64,000 bases of DNA from Orientallactaga sibirica (GCA_036365145.1 JAEOAD010001942.1:1798001-1862000); one strand, 5' to 3'. Shown: positions 11,564 through 22,428, counted from the stretch's first letter. Translations and numbers: made by a program. The notes: generated by a model not told the origin, from the sequence alone.

Positions 11564-11712
11564 GGGCTAGAGAGAGGGCTTAGCAGTTAAGGCACTTGCC
11601 TCTTAAGTCTAAGGGCCTAGGTTCAACTCTCCTGAACCCACGTAAGCCAGATGCACATGGTGGTGCGTGTGTCTGGAATTCATTTGCAGTGGCTAGAGGC
11701 CCTAGCATGCTA
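11564..11712 (+). mobile_element. B2-related SINE type A, left arm of an inverted pair
   Basis: Head and body of a forward SINE, cut off at CCTAGCATGC before its CT tract and tail. It faces a reverse copy 13 bp away. Confidence 0.9.
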
Positions 11713-11725
11713 TGGGGGGGGGGGC

Positions 11726-11881
11726 GGAGAATGGGTGTGCCAGGGCCTGCAGCTACTGCAAACGAACTCCAGATGCATGCGCCACCTTGTACATCTGGCT
11801 TACGTGGATCCTGGGGAATTGAACTGAGGTCCTTTGGCTTTGCAGGCAAGTGCCTTAACTGCTAAGCCATCTCTCCAGCCC
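11726..11881 (-). mobile_element. B2-related SINE type A, right arm of an inverted pair
   Basis: Reverse copy lacking its tail, so the two SINE bodies meet across a G-rich spacer (TATGGGGGGG...). Mirror-image open frames of 89 codons on the two strands reflect the palindrome. Confidence 0.9.
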
Positions 11882-11979
11882 TGAAAATTCTTTTGAAAAG
11901 AAAAGCCTAAAGAAAGAATGCTGAGGCTCCCTGCTCCTCAAGGTCAGCATCCAGAGACTGCTACAGCTGTGTTCCATGG

Positions 11980-12372
11980 TGTAGCAGACAGCTTCAGGTT
12001 CGCTGAGATGAACTTCCAGACCATGCAAAGTTATGGAGAAAGGGATTTATTGAAGCTTACAGATCCAGGGGAACTTCCATAATGGCAGAAGAAGCTGGCC
12101 TGCTTTTAAACGTAATGTCATTCGAGTTCTCAGGACATGGGTAGAACACAATCACAAGAAAGCAAAAGCACAAGCCAAAAGCCACACAGCAGAGCACACT
12201 TCAGGAACTCCAGCTAGGCACACTTTGCATATCTTTAGATTGAAATCTGAAACCCACCACCACACCTGAAGATCCGCCCAGTGACACTGCCTCCAGCCAG
12301 GTAGCTGCAGATGCAAACTACAAACTAATAAAACACTGACTATATCGGGGGCCACCTACTCAAACTACCACA
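11980..12372 (-). mobile_element. MaLR solo LTR
   Basis: A reverse LTR, TGTAGCAGAC...ACTACCACA, with a perfect 5-bp duplication CATGG at 11975-11979 and 12373-12377. The 5-bp duplication fits ERV-L/MaLR integration. Confidence 0.85.
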
Positions 12373-12949
12373 CATGGCAGAACTTGGCAGCACTGCTTAG
12401 ATGGTACCGGTTGTAGAAGAACAAAAGACACATGATTGAGGAGGTCACGGAATGCTGCATCATGTTTTCAGAGAGCTGCTGAGGCTAAGCAGTGTGAGGC
12501 CGGGCTGAAGTACCTGCAAGGAGATCACTGTGAGGCTACTGCATGAAGCTGTGAGGGTGAACTCTACATTGCAATGAAGACCTCAGAATGTTAGAGGTGT
12601 CAGTGCCATGGGACATCTGCTATGGGCTTAGGGTGGATCTGGCTACAGGCACCCCAGCTGGAAGGGCGGAGCTACCCAAGCTTTTTGGGGGCCCAGAAGA
12701 TTCCAGCATAAGTCCCAGATACTGGATATGGAGCTGCAAGATTTGGTGTTTGCCCTCCTGGGTTTCAGTCTTGCTTTTGTCAATGTCCTTGCTATGTCCC
12801 CATGTCTCTCTTTTGGAATGGGAATATTTATTCTGTGTCATTACATGTTAAAAGTACGTGACTTGTGTTTTGATTTTACAGGATACTCACAGTTAGTGCA
12901 TTAAGTCTCAGATGAGACTTTGGACTTTGTTTTAAGATGTTTTGTTTTT

Positions 12950-13222
12950 TCATTTTATTTTTATTTTTTGACTTTTTTTATTGACAACTTCTTTCATTGT
13001 AGACAATATCCCATGGTACTTCCCCTCCCTCCCTCCACTTTCCCCTTTGAAACTCCACTCTCCATCATATCCCCTCCCCATCTCAATCAGTCTCTCTTTT
13101 ATTTTGATGTGATGGTCTTGTGTAGGTAGTGTCAGCCACTGTGAGGTCATGGATATCCAGGCCATTTTGTGTCTGGAGGAGCATGTTGCAAGAAGTCCTA
13201 CCCTTCCTTTGGCTCTATTTTA
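12950..13222 (-). mobile_element. L1 3' end, 5'-truncated
   Basis: Starts TTTTTTATTGACAACTTC on the plus strand and parallels the copy at 6625. Flanks AAGATGTTTT and AAAATGTTTT are similar. Confidence 0.85.
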
Positions 13223-13235
13223 AAATGTTTTTTAA

Positions 13236-13430
13236 AATTAACTAAATTATTTATTTGAGAAAGAGACAGAGAAACAGAGACAGAGAGATAATAGGCATGC
13301 CAGGGCCTCTTGCTGCTGCAAAGGAACACCAGACACATGCACCACTTTATGTGTCTGCTTTTATGTGGGTGCTGGGAAATCAAACCCAGGCTAGTAGTTT
13401 TTGCAGGCAAGTGCCTTTAATCACTGAGCT
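13236..13430 (-). mobile_element. B2-related SINE type A
   Basis: Reverse copy with a degraded head (AATCACTGAGCTGC), in the MaLR internal region. Confidence 0.82.
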
Positions 13431-13459
13431 GCTTTGGACTTTTTCCTTTACTTTTTAAA

Positions 13460-13677
13460 TAAAAAAATATTTTATTTATTTACTTATTTGCAAGCAGAGA
13501 GAGAGTTGAAAGAGAGAGAGAGAATGGGTGCTCTCCAGAGCCTCCAGGTACTTCAAACAAACACCAGATGCATGTGCCACTTTGTGCATCTGTATTTTCG
13601 TGGGTACTGGAGAATCAAGCTTGGGTGGTTAGGCTTTGCAGGCAAATGCCTTAACTGTGGAGCCATTTCTCCAGCCC
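13460..13677 (-). mobile_element. B2-related SINE type A
   Basis: Reverse copy ending CCATTTCTCCAGCCC. Flanks resemble the MaLR sequence TTTGGACTTT. Confidence 0.88.
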
Positions 13678-13694
13678 AACTTTGAACTTTTAAA

Positions 13695-13940
13695 ACTATT
13701 TAAATTTTTTTAACTTTATTTTTGAGAGAGAGAGAGACAGAGAGAGAGAGAGACAGAGAGAGAATATGAGAGAATGGGCATACCAGGGCCTTTCAGGCAC
13801 TGTGAATGAAGTCCAGATGCATGCGCCCCCTTGTGCGCATGTGTGACATTGCATGCTTGCGTCACTTTTGCATCTGTCTACATGGGACCTGGAGATTCGA
13901 ACACGCATTCTTAGGCTTTGCAGGCAAGCGCTTTAACCAC
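13695..13940 (-). mobile_element. B2-related SINE type B
   Basis: Reverse copy with the type B block, including GCGCCCCCTTGTGC at 13823-13836, a slightly altered form of the CTCF-like motif. The head is missing. Confidence 0.85.
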
Positions 13941-14074
13941 TTTATTTCTTTATTTGTTTGTGAGTGATGGAGAGAGAAGCGTATGGGCACACCAGGGCCC
14001 CTTGTCTCTACAAACAAACTGCAGATGCATGTGCCACTTTGTGCATCTGGCTTTATGTGGGTACTGAGGAATCA
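13941..14074 (-). mobile_element. B2-related SINE type A, truncated
   Basis: Reverse copy that stops at GGAATCAAA, where MaLR 3' LTR sequence begins. Both partners lack their adjoining ends, which implies a deletion. Confidence 0.8.
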
Positions 14075-14271
14075 AATTGTGTGCTGGGGGATGGATCTGG
14101 AGGCTGCTTGCTCCACTTCTTCCCTGTGGCTATGGTGAGGGGAGCTAGATTTATGTTCTTTCCCCACCATAATGGACTCTACCCTTTGGAACTGTAAGCC
14201 AAAGTGAGCTCTTCCCTTTCCTAAGCTGCTTCTGGTCGGTATTTTGCTCCAGCAACAAGAAAATAACTGGC
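14075..14271 (+). repeat. 3' LTR of the MaLR provirus, 5'-truncated
   Basis: Matches the end of the 5' LTR. The first half is missing. Confidence 0.7.
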
Positions 14272-14666
14272 ACATTGAGCAGCATAAGGACCTGAATTGG
14301 ATCCCCAGCACCCATGTAAAAGCTAGGAATGGTGATAAATACCTCTAGTCTTAATGCTGGGGAGGTAGAGACAGCAAGATCCCTGGGGATTGCTAACTGG
14401 CTGGTCTAGCTGTATTGGTGAGTCCCAGGTTCAGAGAGAGATCTTGTTAAAAAAAAAAAATAAGGTGGAAAGTGGTTGAGAAGGACACCCATTATCAACC
14501 TGTGACCTCCACATACACACATACACACACACACCTACATACATATAAACACACCTATATGCACATATGCCACACATATAACCACGTGAAAAAACAGTGT
14601 CCTAGGAAAATTTAATTACTTTTTATTATATAGGACGCCATTGAAATGAATATAGATTGATGTACT

Positions 14667-14840
14667 TTATTATTTACTTATTTATTTATTGTCTTTTTGA
14701 GGCAGGGTCTTACTCTAGCCCAGGCTGACCTGGAACTCACTCTGTAGCTCCAGGCTGCCCTTGAACTTGTGGCCATCCTCCTCCTACCACAGCCTCCCAA
14801 GTGCTATGACTAAGAGGTATGTGACATCATACCAAGCTGC
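14667..14840 (-). mobile_element. B1-like SINE
   Basis: Diverged reverse copy with a (TTTA)n lead. Confidence 0.88.
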
Positions 14841-14894
14841 TTTATTATTTAATATGAATGTTAGGTTTGGTTGTTATCTAGCATGTCTGTCTTT

Positions 14895-15069
14895 TTGTTT
14901 CTTTTTTTGTTTGTTTGTTTGTTTTGTTTTTTTGAGGTAGGGTCTCACTCTAGTCCAGGCTGACTTGGACTTCACTATGTAGTCTCAGGGTGGTCTTGAA
15001 TTCACAGCAATCCTCCTACCTCTGCCTCCCCAGTGCTGGAATTAAAGGAGTGTGCCACCACACCCGGCT
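14895..15069 (-). mobile_element. B1-like SINE
   Basis: Reverse copy with a perfect duplication GCATGTCTGTCTTT at 14881-14894 and 15070-15083. Confidence 0.95.
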
Positions 15070-15083
15070 GCATGTCTGTCTTT

Positions 15084-15671
15084 ACCATAACTGAATTCTG
15101 TTATTAAAAGGAGAAAGATTTATGCAATCTGAAGAGAAGTCAGAGTATGAGTTCTGTTATTTAAAAAACAACAACAACAACACAAGAACTGTGGTTTTCT
15201 TGAACGCTTATCTGGCAAGTGAAGATCTGAGAAAAAGGAATCTCATGTCAGTGACTGTCTCGGGGGGAACAGGAGAGAGAAATGAACTGTAAGCATCTCT
15301 CAGAGCAGGAAGGAGGTTTGAAGGCACAGCAAGGCTGGCTCTGTAGTCCATAAATAAACTGTGGAAGGCCCTGCTGTCTGCTGTCAGGAACAGGTTTTAT
15401 CACAGGGCTGCATGCTTTTGTTCTCTTGAACAAAGGAAGAAAAGATTCCAGAGATATAGGAAGAGGAAATGAAATGAGCAGAAGGTTCCCATCCTAGTGG
15501 GGCTGTCAATAGGCAGTTAGAGGTGTGTGCTCCCAGAAAGAAATGGATCTTGATGGTAAAACTCCAGAAGGAGTGGATCAGATCAGCCTTTCCTCTTGCT
15601 ACCCAATGCTTGAAGTAGCAGATTCCTTTAAATGCACTTTCCAGTTATTTTTTATTCATTTATATTTTTGA
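15084..15671. other. No recognisable feature
   Basis: Unique-looking sequence with a short (AAC)n at about 15167-15182. The 61-codon frame on the minus strand lacks recognisable features. Confidence 0.5.
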
Positions 15672-15924
15672 GACAAGCCCAACAGACTGGCTTTTTTTTT
15701 TTTTTTTAAAGAGACAGAAAGAGAGAGAGAAAGAGAGAATGGGTGCGCCAGGGCCTCCAGACATTACAGTCAAACTCCAGACGCATGTGCCACCTTATGC
15801 ACATGTGCAACCTTGCGCACTTGTGTCACCTTGTGCATCTGGCTTGCATGGGACCCGGAGTCGAACTTGAGTCTTTAGGTTCCACAGGCAAGTACCTTGA
15901 CTGCTAAGCCATCTTTCCAACCCT
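15672..15924 (-). mobile_element. B2-related SINE type C
   Basis: Reverse copy with the type C block (ACCTTATGCACATGTGCAAC). The AAGCCCAACAGACTGGCTTT lead is shared with the type C copy at 58100. Confidence 0.82.
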
Positions 15925-15929
15925 ATTTT

Positions 15930-16094
15930 TAATTTTTAGTTATTTATTTATTTTTTGAGGGTAGTGTCTTGCTATAGCCCAGGCTGACCTGGAATTCACT
16001 TTGTAGTTTCAGGCTGGCCTCTAACTCACAGCAATCCTCTTTCCTTGGCTTCCCAAGTGCTAGGATTAAAGGCATGTGCCACCACACCCAGCTT
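15930..16094 (-). mobile_element. B1-like SINE
   Basis: Reverse copy abutting the preceding SINE. Confidence 0.9.
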
Positions 16095-16245
16095 CCATTT
16101 TTTTTAATTATAAGGGTAACATATACTCAGTCTAGGAAACAGAAAATATAGACAATTGTGAGGGAAATTCATCACTACCCAGATATAAATACCATTACCA
16201 ACCATCTCCTTCTGTTACATGCATATATACCTTTTTAGTTTTTAA

Positions 16246-16403
16246 AATTTTGTTTATCTATGGGGGGGGAATGGGCACTGAAAATGAACTCCAGGTGCAT
16301 GCACCACCATGTGCATCTGGTTTACGTGGATTCTGGGGAGTCAAACCTAGGTCCTTAGGCTGTGCAGGCAAGCACCTTAACCACTAAGGCATCTCTCCAG
16401 CCC
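16246..16403 (-). mobile_element. B2-related SINE type A
   Basis: Reverse copy with a G8 run replacing part of the purine tract. CCTTTTTAGTTTTTA-like repeats flank it. Confidence 0.88.
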
Positions 16404-16450
16404 TCCTTTTAGTTTTTATTTATACCTTTTTAGTTTCTGTTGTGGGGGCA

Positions 16451-16592
16451 TTTATTTATTTAATTATTTGAGACAGGGTCTCATGTACCCAGTCTGGATT
16501 CAACTTAATATGTAGCTGAGATGGTCTCAAATTCTCCGACCTCCACCTCCCAAGTGCTAGGTTTTACAGGCATGCAGCACCACGTCTGTCAC
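16451..16592 (-). mobile_element. Old B1-like SINE
   Basis: Diverged reverse monomer with GAGACAGGGTCTC and CCCAAGTGCTAGG blocks. Confidence 0.7.
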
Positions 16593-16691
16593 CCTTTTTA
16601 AGTTTAACATAATCAGGAATACAGCACAGACAGATTAGTGCTTGTATTTTCACCCTTTTTACATGATATCTTGTTAAAAAAAATATTTATT

Positions 16692-16841
16692 TAGCTGGGC
16701 GTGGTGGCGCATGCCTTTAATCCCAGGACTCGGGAGGCAGAGGTAGGAGGATTGCCGTGAGTTCAAGGCCACCCTGAGACTACAGAGTGAATTCCAGGTC
16801 AGCCTGAGCTAGAGTGAGACCCTACCTCGAAAAACCAAAAA

Positions 16842-16849
<8 letters not shown>
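16692..16849 (+). mobile_element. B1-like SINE
   Basis: Well-kept forward copy (GCTGGGCGTGGTGGCGCATG) ending in A14 then (TA)n. Confidence 0.93.
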
Positions 16850-16872
<23 letters not shown>

Positions 16873-17066
16873 TATTTGAGAGAGACAGAGAGGAAGAGGC
16901 AGATATCTAGAGAGAATGGGCACACCAGGGCCTCCAGCCACTACAAATGATCTCCAGATGCATGTGCCATCTTGTGCATCTGGCTTACGTGGGTCCTGGA
17001 GAATTGAACCGAGGTCCTTAGGTTACGCAGGCAAGTGCCTTAACCGCTAAGCCATCTCCCCAGCTC
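16850..17066 (-). mobile_element. (TA)n and B2-related SINE type A
   Basis: A (TA)13 run joins the B1 tail to the tail of a reverse type A SINE. The head reads CCATCTCCCCAGCTC. Confidence 0.88.
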
Positions 17067-17111
17067 TGACATAATATCTTGACTATAATCTCATTCCATT
17101 AACTATCACTT

Positions 17112-17258
17112 AATTTTTTTTTTAAGGTAGGGTCTCACTTTGGCCCAGGCTGACCTGGAATTCACTATGTAGTCTCAGGGTGGCCTCAAACTCATGGTGA
17201 TCCACCTACCTCTGCCTCCCGTGTGCTGGGATTAAAGGTGTGTGCCACCATGCCTGGC
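17112..17258 (-). mobile_element. B1-like SINE
   Basis: Reverse copy with perfect duplication AACTATCACTT at 17101-17111 and 17259-17269. Confidence 0.95.
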
Positions 17259-17269
17259 AACTATCACTT

Positions 17270-18205
17270 TAAGTGGAGCTTAAGTGACCACATAATATTC
17301 CACATTGCAAACATACTATAACTTATTTATTTATTTATTTATTCCTCTGGCATCAGACTTAACTTTCCTATCTCATAACGAACATTTATTTGCATCTGCT
17401 TATCTAGGTTCCTAACAGTGGAAATTCTAGTTCAGAGAGTATGAGGTTCTCAAAAGTCTTTGATGCATGCCATCTGGGTACCCATCAGGCAAGCCTCTAC
17501 CTGATTAAACTCTAATTATAGATGAGTGCAAACTATTTTCTATAGGTAATACGAGTCCCATGAAAATCACTGGATACCCCTTTTTCGTCTTGAGAATACT
17601 ATGGGAGTTTGAAGGTGTGCAGTTTATCATCACCTTTCAGCTCCAAATTTGCCCTTGCCTGTTCTTTGAAAACGCTGCTGGGACTTTAAATAGTTTTGCC
17701 TTCCCAGTGGCACTGAAGCTTTGTCAGTAGAGAGTGCTAGAGAGTCACTGCAGGAAGAACTCTTTGCTTGGTTCCAGTCTAGTTCCTTTTGTCTATAAGT
17801 TCCAGTTGCAAGTAAGCTTCCCCAGGTCCAAGTTCCCATAGCACTCAGAAGCCCCAGCTCCTCCTGGTACCCCATGATACCTGTGGCAGTTTATCATGAA
17901 GTACCTTCAGGGACACCTCCCAATGAGCAGCTTGCCCTGGCACTTTAGAGAGCTGGTTTCCAGCAAGTCCTGCAGGCACAGATCTCACAACTCTTCCACC
18001 CCATGGGACATGACAACCGTAGGGCTAGCTGCCATTCCTACGTTCTTTGGCATTCTGTTTGCTTCTTACTAACCAGTCCCTTGTTGTTCTAATCCACTTT
18101 TATGGCTGACTTTTTTTCCCATGCTAAATTGAACCTGGGCTTTCACACATGCTAGGATAGCTCTCCATCACTGAGCAATATTCCCAAGCCCAAATATAGT
18201 TCATT
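17270..18205. other. No recognisable feature
   Basis: About 0.9 kb of non-SINE sequence. The last 60 bases resemble a worn ID/B4 end (GAACCTGGGCTTTCACACAT). An 81-codon frame on the minus strand (17630-17875) has no family hallmark. Confidence 0.45.
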
Positions 18206-18210
18206 CCTTT

Positions 18211-18403
18211 TTAAATTTTTATTTATTTATTTTGAGAGGGAGAGGGAGGGAGAGAGAGAGTGCCAGGGCCTTCAGCCACTGCAAACAAACTCCAGACGCA
18301 TGTACCACCTTTGTGTATCTGGCTTATGTGGTCCTGGGGATCTGAACCTGGGTCCTTGGCTTTGCAGGCAAGTGCCTTAAACACTAAACAATCTCTCCAG
18401 CCC
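18211..18403 (-). mobile_element. B2-related SINE type A
   Basis: Reverse copy ending CAATCTCTCCAGCCCC. Confidence 0.88.
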
Positions 18404-18434
18404 CTGATCCCTGGTTCATTCTTTTTTTTTTTTT

Positions 18435-18775
18435 TTTGGCTTGTGTAAGTGTGTGTGTGTGTGTGTGTGTGTGCGTGCATGTGTGTTGGTAAGCTTGGGT
18501 GTGGAGGCCAGAAGTTGATGTCAGGTATCTTACTCTATCACTCTCACTTTATTTACAGAGGCAGGGTCTCTCATTGAACCATAAATTATGGATGTGTTTA
18601 GTTTAGCTAGCCAGTTTACCCAGAGAAATCCTGTTTCTACCTCCCAAATGTTGGGATTACAAACTGGCCACCATGACCGGCCAGCATTTGGGGGCGGTGC
18701 TGGGGATCTGCACTTCTGTGCTCACATATACACACCAATCACTTTATCCACTGAGCCATCTCCTCAGCCCCCTGT
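18435..18775 (-). mobile_element. Old B3-like SINE with (TG)n
   Basis: A (TG)13 run at about 18449-18473, then a diverged body ending in GAGCCATCTCCTCAGCCCC, a worn tRNA-like head on the minus strand. Confidence 0.65.
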
Positions 18776-18779
18776 TTGT

Positions 18780-18990
18780 TAGATTTTTGAGTCAAGGTCT
18801 CTGTGTAGCTGGTCTGAACTCACTGTGTAGCTGAGAATGATCTTGAATTCCAGACTCTCTGCCTCTACCTCCCAAGTGCTGGGATTACAGGCATGTGCCA
18901 CCACATCAGATTTATGTAGTGCCTGGGATCAAGCCCAGGGTTTCCTTACATGCTAGGCAAGCACTCTATCAACTAAGCCTCATTCCCAGC
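18780..18990 (-). mobile_element. B4-like composite SINE
   Basis: Reverse B1-like part (GTGCTGGGATTACAGGCATG) followed by an ID-like part (CCTGGGATCAAGCCCAGGGT...CTAAGCCTCATTCCCAGCC). This order matches B4. Confidence 0.65.
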
Positions 18991-19774
18991 CTGTATGTTT
19001 CAGTTTTAAGTCATTGAAAGTCTGACTTAAATATCTTCTTGTTTTCAAACTACCAAGCTTTATTGGCGTGCAATTTAGGAGACGAAATACAGGTCCTTTT
19101 GAACTATGTAAACTCTTTTCTCGTTCCTTGACACCCAGCTGCTGAGCAGCCACCCAATTTGATGATATCATCTTCTGTTTCTTCTCTCTTCTTCCCAGCT
19201 GCTGTCTCTTTGCCTGCTCTTCTCCCTCCCCCCTACTCCTACCCCACCCCCGGCACTTCAAGGGCCTAATCTGCCAGCCACACCAAGTAGTCTTGCTGTG
19301 GGTACCTGGTAATTCTGTTTTCTGCATACTGCTCCTCTGCTCACAACCAATAGTCTTTGGGCTAACAGTCCCCAGCTATGACCTTGGTTGGTTAGCAACC
19401 GTGTGAACTGATGAGGGTCATTCATTTTCCCTTTCCTGTTATCACTGAGAACACCATCAAATGAGACTGCTCAGCTGGTCCCAGGAGTAAAGGATCGTAA
19501 CTTATTCTGTGCTGCTGAGCGGAAAAGAGAACTCTCAGTTAAGGAGAGTTGACTTGTCATTAAGTAATGGACTCCCTCCATCTCTGCTTCCTGGGCACCA
19601 CACACATCCTTCAAGATCTAAATGGCACATTACCGCTTCAGCTATTCTTCCTGCCAGCTTCCCAGGGGCATGGATCCCTTCAGCACAGATCACAGCTGGT
19701 GGATTACTGCCAAGTTAGCCATCACTCTGTGAATGTCTGCCGAAAGGGTGTGGTCCATGCAAACGGATTAAGGG
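18991..19774. other. No recognisable feature
   Basis: Unique-looking sequence. A 115-codon frame on the minus strand (18980-19327) is rich in K/R/E from purine-rich bases and has no recognised domain. Confidence 0.45.
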
Positions 19775-19787
19775 ATAGTTTATTCTT

Positions 19788-20004
19788 TTTTTCGTTTGTT
19801 TTGAGAGAGAGAGAGGCAGAGGAAGAGAGGAAGAGAGAAAAAGAGAGAAAGAATGGGCGTGCCAGGGCCTCTAGCCACTGCAAACAAACTCCAGACACAT
19901 GCACCACCTTTTACATCTGGCTTACATGGGTCCTGAGGAATCAAACTGAGGTCCTTTGGCTTTGCAGGAAAGTGCCTTAACCACTAAGCCATCTCTCCAG
20001 CCCA
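19788..20004 (-). mobile_element. B2-related SINE type A
   Basis: Reverse copy with perfect duplication ATAGTTTATTCTT at 19775-19787 and 20005-20017. Confidence 0.95.
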
Positions 20005-20284
20005 ATAGTTTATTCTTGAACCAAATGAGCCACTGTGGCCTGGGAACATGGATTCAGGTTGTCCTGAAAGACATGTTCCATTATGAAAGCAGCTACGTGA
20101 GATTGTGTTAGTTATAGAGCAAAGAAAGTCTCAAGGCATTCAGACATTCACCACTACATTGGTGGGGACCACAGGTAGGCAGCTTGTGGCAAAGGGGAGA
20201 AAGCTCTGCTCTTGGTTTCCAGTGTTCTCTGACGGCATTCTTCGCTTTGAGATTGCTGGAAGCTAAGGGTCTTTTGAGACATTT

Positions 20285-20630
20285 GAGGACTGGGGAGATG
20301 GATCAGTGGGTAGAAGTGCTTGCCATGCAGACCTGAGTTGTTTGGATCCCCAGAACCCACATAAAGTTGGACACGGTAGCGGGTGTGTGTGTAATGCAAG
20401 TCCTTCTATAGAGAGCACGAGGCAGAGACAAGAATATCCAGAAGCTTGTGGGCTAGCTAGCCTGGTGTATGCAGGGGCCAACAAAAGACCCTGTCTCAAA
20501 CAAGGTAGAAGGGAGGACCAACATTTGAAGTTGCCTTTGACCTCCACAAGCATAGTGTGAAACATTGCACACCTACTGTCATGGCAGAGGCATACCAATA
20601 AATACACACGTGCATACACAAAGATTTTTT
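20285..20630 (+). mobile_element. Old B3-like SINE
   Basis: Forward head GACTGGGGAGATGGATCAGT, a B1-like middle (GACCCTGTCTCAAACAAGG) and a CA-rich end. Same type as the split element at 10220. Confidence 0.65.
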
Positions 20631-20635
20631 TTAAG

Positions 20636-20960
20636 GTACATTGCCTCACAAGTATGAGGACCCAAGTTCAATCCCAAGAATCCAGTAAAAATGCTGGACT
20701 TGGTGATGCATCACTGTGATTCCAGTGTTGGGGAGGCAGGGACAGGAAGAACGTAGGGCTTACTGGCCAGCCAGTCTAGCTTAATTGGTGAGCTCAGGCC
20801 AGTGGAAGACCCTGTCTCAAAGGAAGTGGATGATATTCCAGAGGAATGACACCTGAGTTGTCCTTTGGCCTTTGCATGCACACACACATGGACACACCTG
20901 TACACACATGTGCTCCTGCACACACTTGAACATATGCACACATACATATATAAAATATTT
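20636..20960 (+). mobile_element. Old B3-like SINE
   Basis: A second forward copy directly after the first, with a (CACA)n end at about 20880-20945. Confidence 0.62.
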
Positions 20961-21045
20961 TTTAAGCACACACCTATAATCCCAGCCCTCAGGAGGTAGA
21001 AACAGGAGGATTGCCCATGTAGTCAAGGCCATCTTGATATATATA
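20961..21045 (+). mobile_element. B1-like SINE fragment
   Basis: Forward fragment containing CACACCTATAATCCCAGCCC. Confidence 0.6.
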
Positions 21046-21098
21046 TAAAATCTCGTGAGTCCAGGCTGTTGGGTCAGACATAGAAGTGGGCAATGGCG

Positions 21099-21318
21099 GG
21101 CTGGGGAAATGGCTTAGCGGTTAGAGCATTTCCCTGTAAAGCCCAGAGGACCCTGGTTTGATTCCCCAGGACCCACGTAAGCCATATGCACAAGGAGGTG
21201 CATGCGTTTGGAGTTTGTTTGCAGTGGCTGAAGGCCCTGGTGTGCCCATTCTCTTTCTGTCGATCTGCCTCTTCCTCTCTCTCTCTCTCATAAATAAATA
21301 TTCAAAATATTCAAAGGG
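21099..21318 (+). mobile_element. B2-related SINE type A
   Basis: Forward copy. Flanks GGCAATGG and GGAAATGG are near-identical. Confidence 0.88.
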
Positions 21319-21654
21319 AAATGGACAATGCACGGCTTGTCCAAAATGTTGCACTGGTTTGCAACAGTCTAACTCTCTGCACTTACTACGTTCAGGTGCT
21401 TGTGGCTTTCCTTTCGTCTGGGATCTCCAACTCACAGTGCCATGTTCTTTTTATTGCTTGTGTTGACTCAGCACAAAATGAAAGCTATCATTATTACAAG
21501 TAATGAAAGCTACATTATGTTCACAGTAATGAAATCAGTACTGTGTGATAAACAGACAGAGGAACATAACAAGCAGATTAAAGTGAACCTTAAACAAATG
21601 GTTCTCAAACTTTCATTTACTCCAAGCTCTGGGAAGAGCTTGTTCACATGCAGA
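21319..21654. other. No recognisable feature
   Basis: Unique-looking sequence with overlapping short frames only. Confidence 0.45.
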
Positions 21655-21775
21655 TGCTTAGTCAGATATGATGGCACTGCAATCCCAGCACTCCAGAAGC
21701 AGGGACACTAGGATGAGAGAGTTTGAGACCAGTTTCAGGGGCACATAATGAGACCTTGTGTCAAAAACACAAAGC
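21655..21775 (+). mobile_element. Old B1-like SINE
   Basis: A worn forward copy whose A-rich tail (CAAAAACACAAAGCA) became the landing site for later SINEs. Confidence 0.65.
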
Positions 21776-21778
21776 AGG

Positions 21779-21996
21779 GGCTGGAGAGATGGCTTAGTGA
21801 TTAAACACTTGCCTGTGAAGCCTCAAGACCCTGGTTCAAGGCTCGATTTCCCAGGACCCACGTAAGCCAGATGCATAAGGTGGCGCATGCATCTGGAGTT
21901 CGAATGCAGCGGCTGGAGGCCCTGGCGCGCCTATTTTCTCTCTCTCTGCCTCTTTCTCTCTCAATCGCTCTCAAATAAATAAATAAAATTAAAAAA
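21779..21996 (+). mobile_element. B2-related SINE type A
   Basis: Forward copy with perfect 15-bp duplication AAAACACAAAGCAGG at 21764-21778 and 21997-22011. Confidence 0.95.
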
Positions 21997-22011
21997 AAAA
22001 CACAAAGCAGG

Positions 22012-22206
22012 CCTGGAGAGATGGCTCAGTGGTTAAGGAGCTTGCCTGCAAAGCCTAACAACTCAGGTTCCAGTATCCATGTAAAGCCAGATGTGCTAAG
22101 TGGTGCATTATCTGGAGTTTATTTGCAGTGGCTAGAGGGCCTTGGCATGCCCATTCACTCTCTCTCTTTGCAAATAAATTTAAAAAATATATTTAAAAAA
22201 TGCTTT
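22012..22206 (+). mobile_element. B2-related SINE type A
   Basis: Forward copy in the same site, immediately after the repeat of the previous SINE. Confidence 0.9.
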
Positions 22207-22350
22207 CCAGGCGTGGTGGTGCACATCTTTAATCCCAGCACTCAGGAGGCAGAAGTAGGAGGGCTGCTGTGAGTTTGAAGCCAGCCTGAGACTACAGAGC
22301 GAGTTCCAGGTCAGCCTGGGTTAGGGCAAGACCCTACCCCCCGCCCCCAC
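22207..22350 (+). mobile_element. B1-like SINE
   Basis: Forward copy joined to the tail of the previous SINE and followed by ACACAAAGCA, a third copy of the target. Confidence 0.9.
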
Positions 22351-22428
22351 ACACAAAGCAAACAAGATCCCTGGGCCATACTCATATAGTTTCTAATTCA
22401 ATTAAGACTAAGCTAGTCACAAAATTGC

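Larger units (their letters stand above)
10262..14271 (+). mobile_element. MaLR provirus, about 4 kb with nested insertions
   Basis: Two same-direction LTRs share TGGACTCTACCCTTTGGAAC and the following GTAAGCCAAA (10527 and 14173). The internal part starts at 10621 with ATTGGTACTGAGAAGTGGGA, the usual MaLR primer-site region. Near 12855-12930 it has the familiar non-coding internal stretch (TTTTGATTTTACAGGATACTCACAG). Approximate 5-bp flanks are ACATG and ACATT. MaLR elements code for no protein and depended on ERV-L enzymes. Nested elements inside are listed separately. Confidence 0.75.
10220..14595 (+). mobile_element. Old B3-like SINE split by a MaLR provirus
   Basis: The tRNA-like head is at 10220-10261. 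The rest, from AGCAGCATAAGGACCTGAATT through a B1-like middle to a CA-rich end, is at 14272-14595. The target repeat GTGTCCTA flanks it at 10209 and 14596. Confidence 0.65.
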
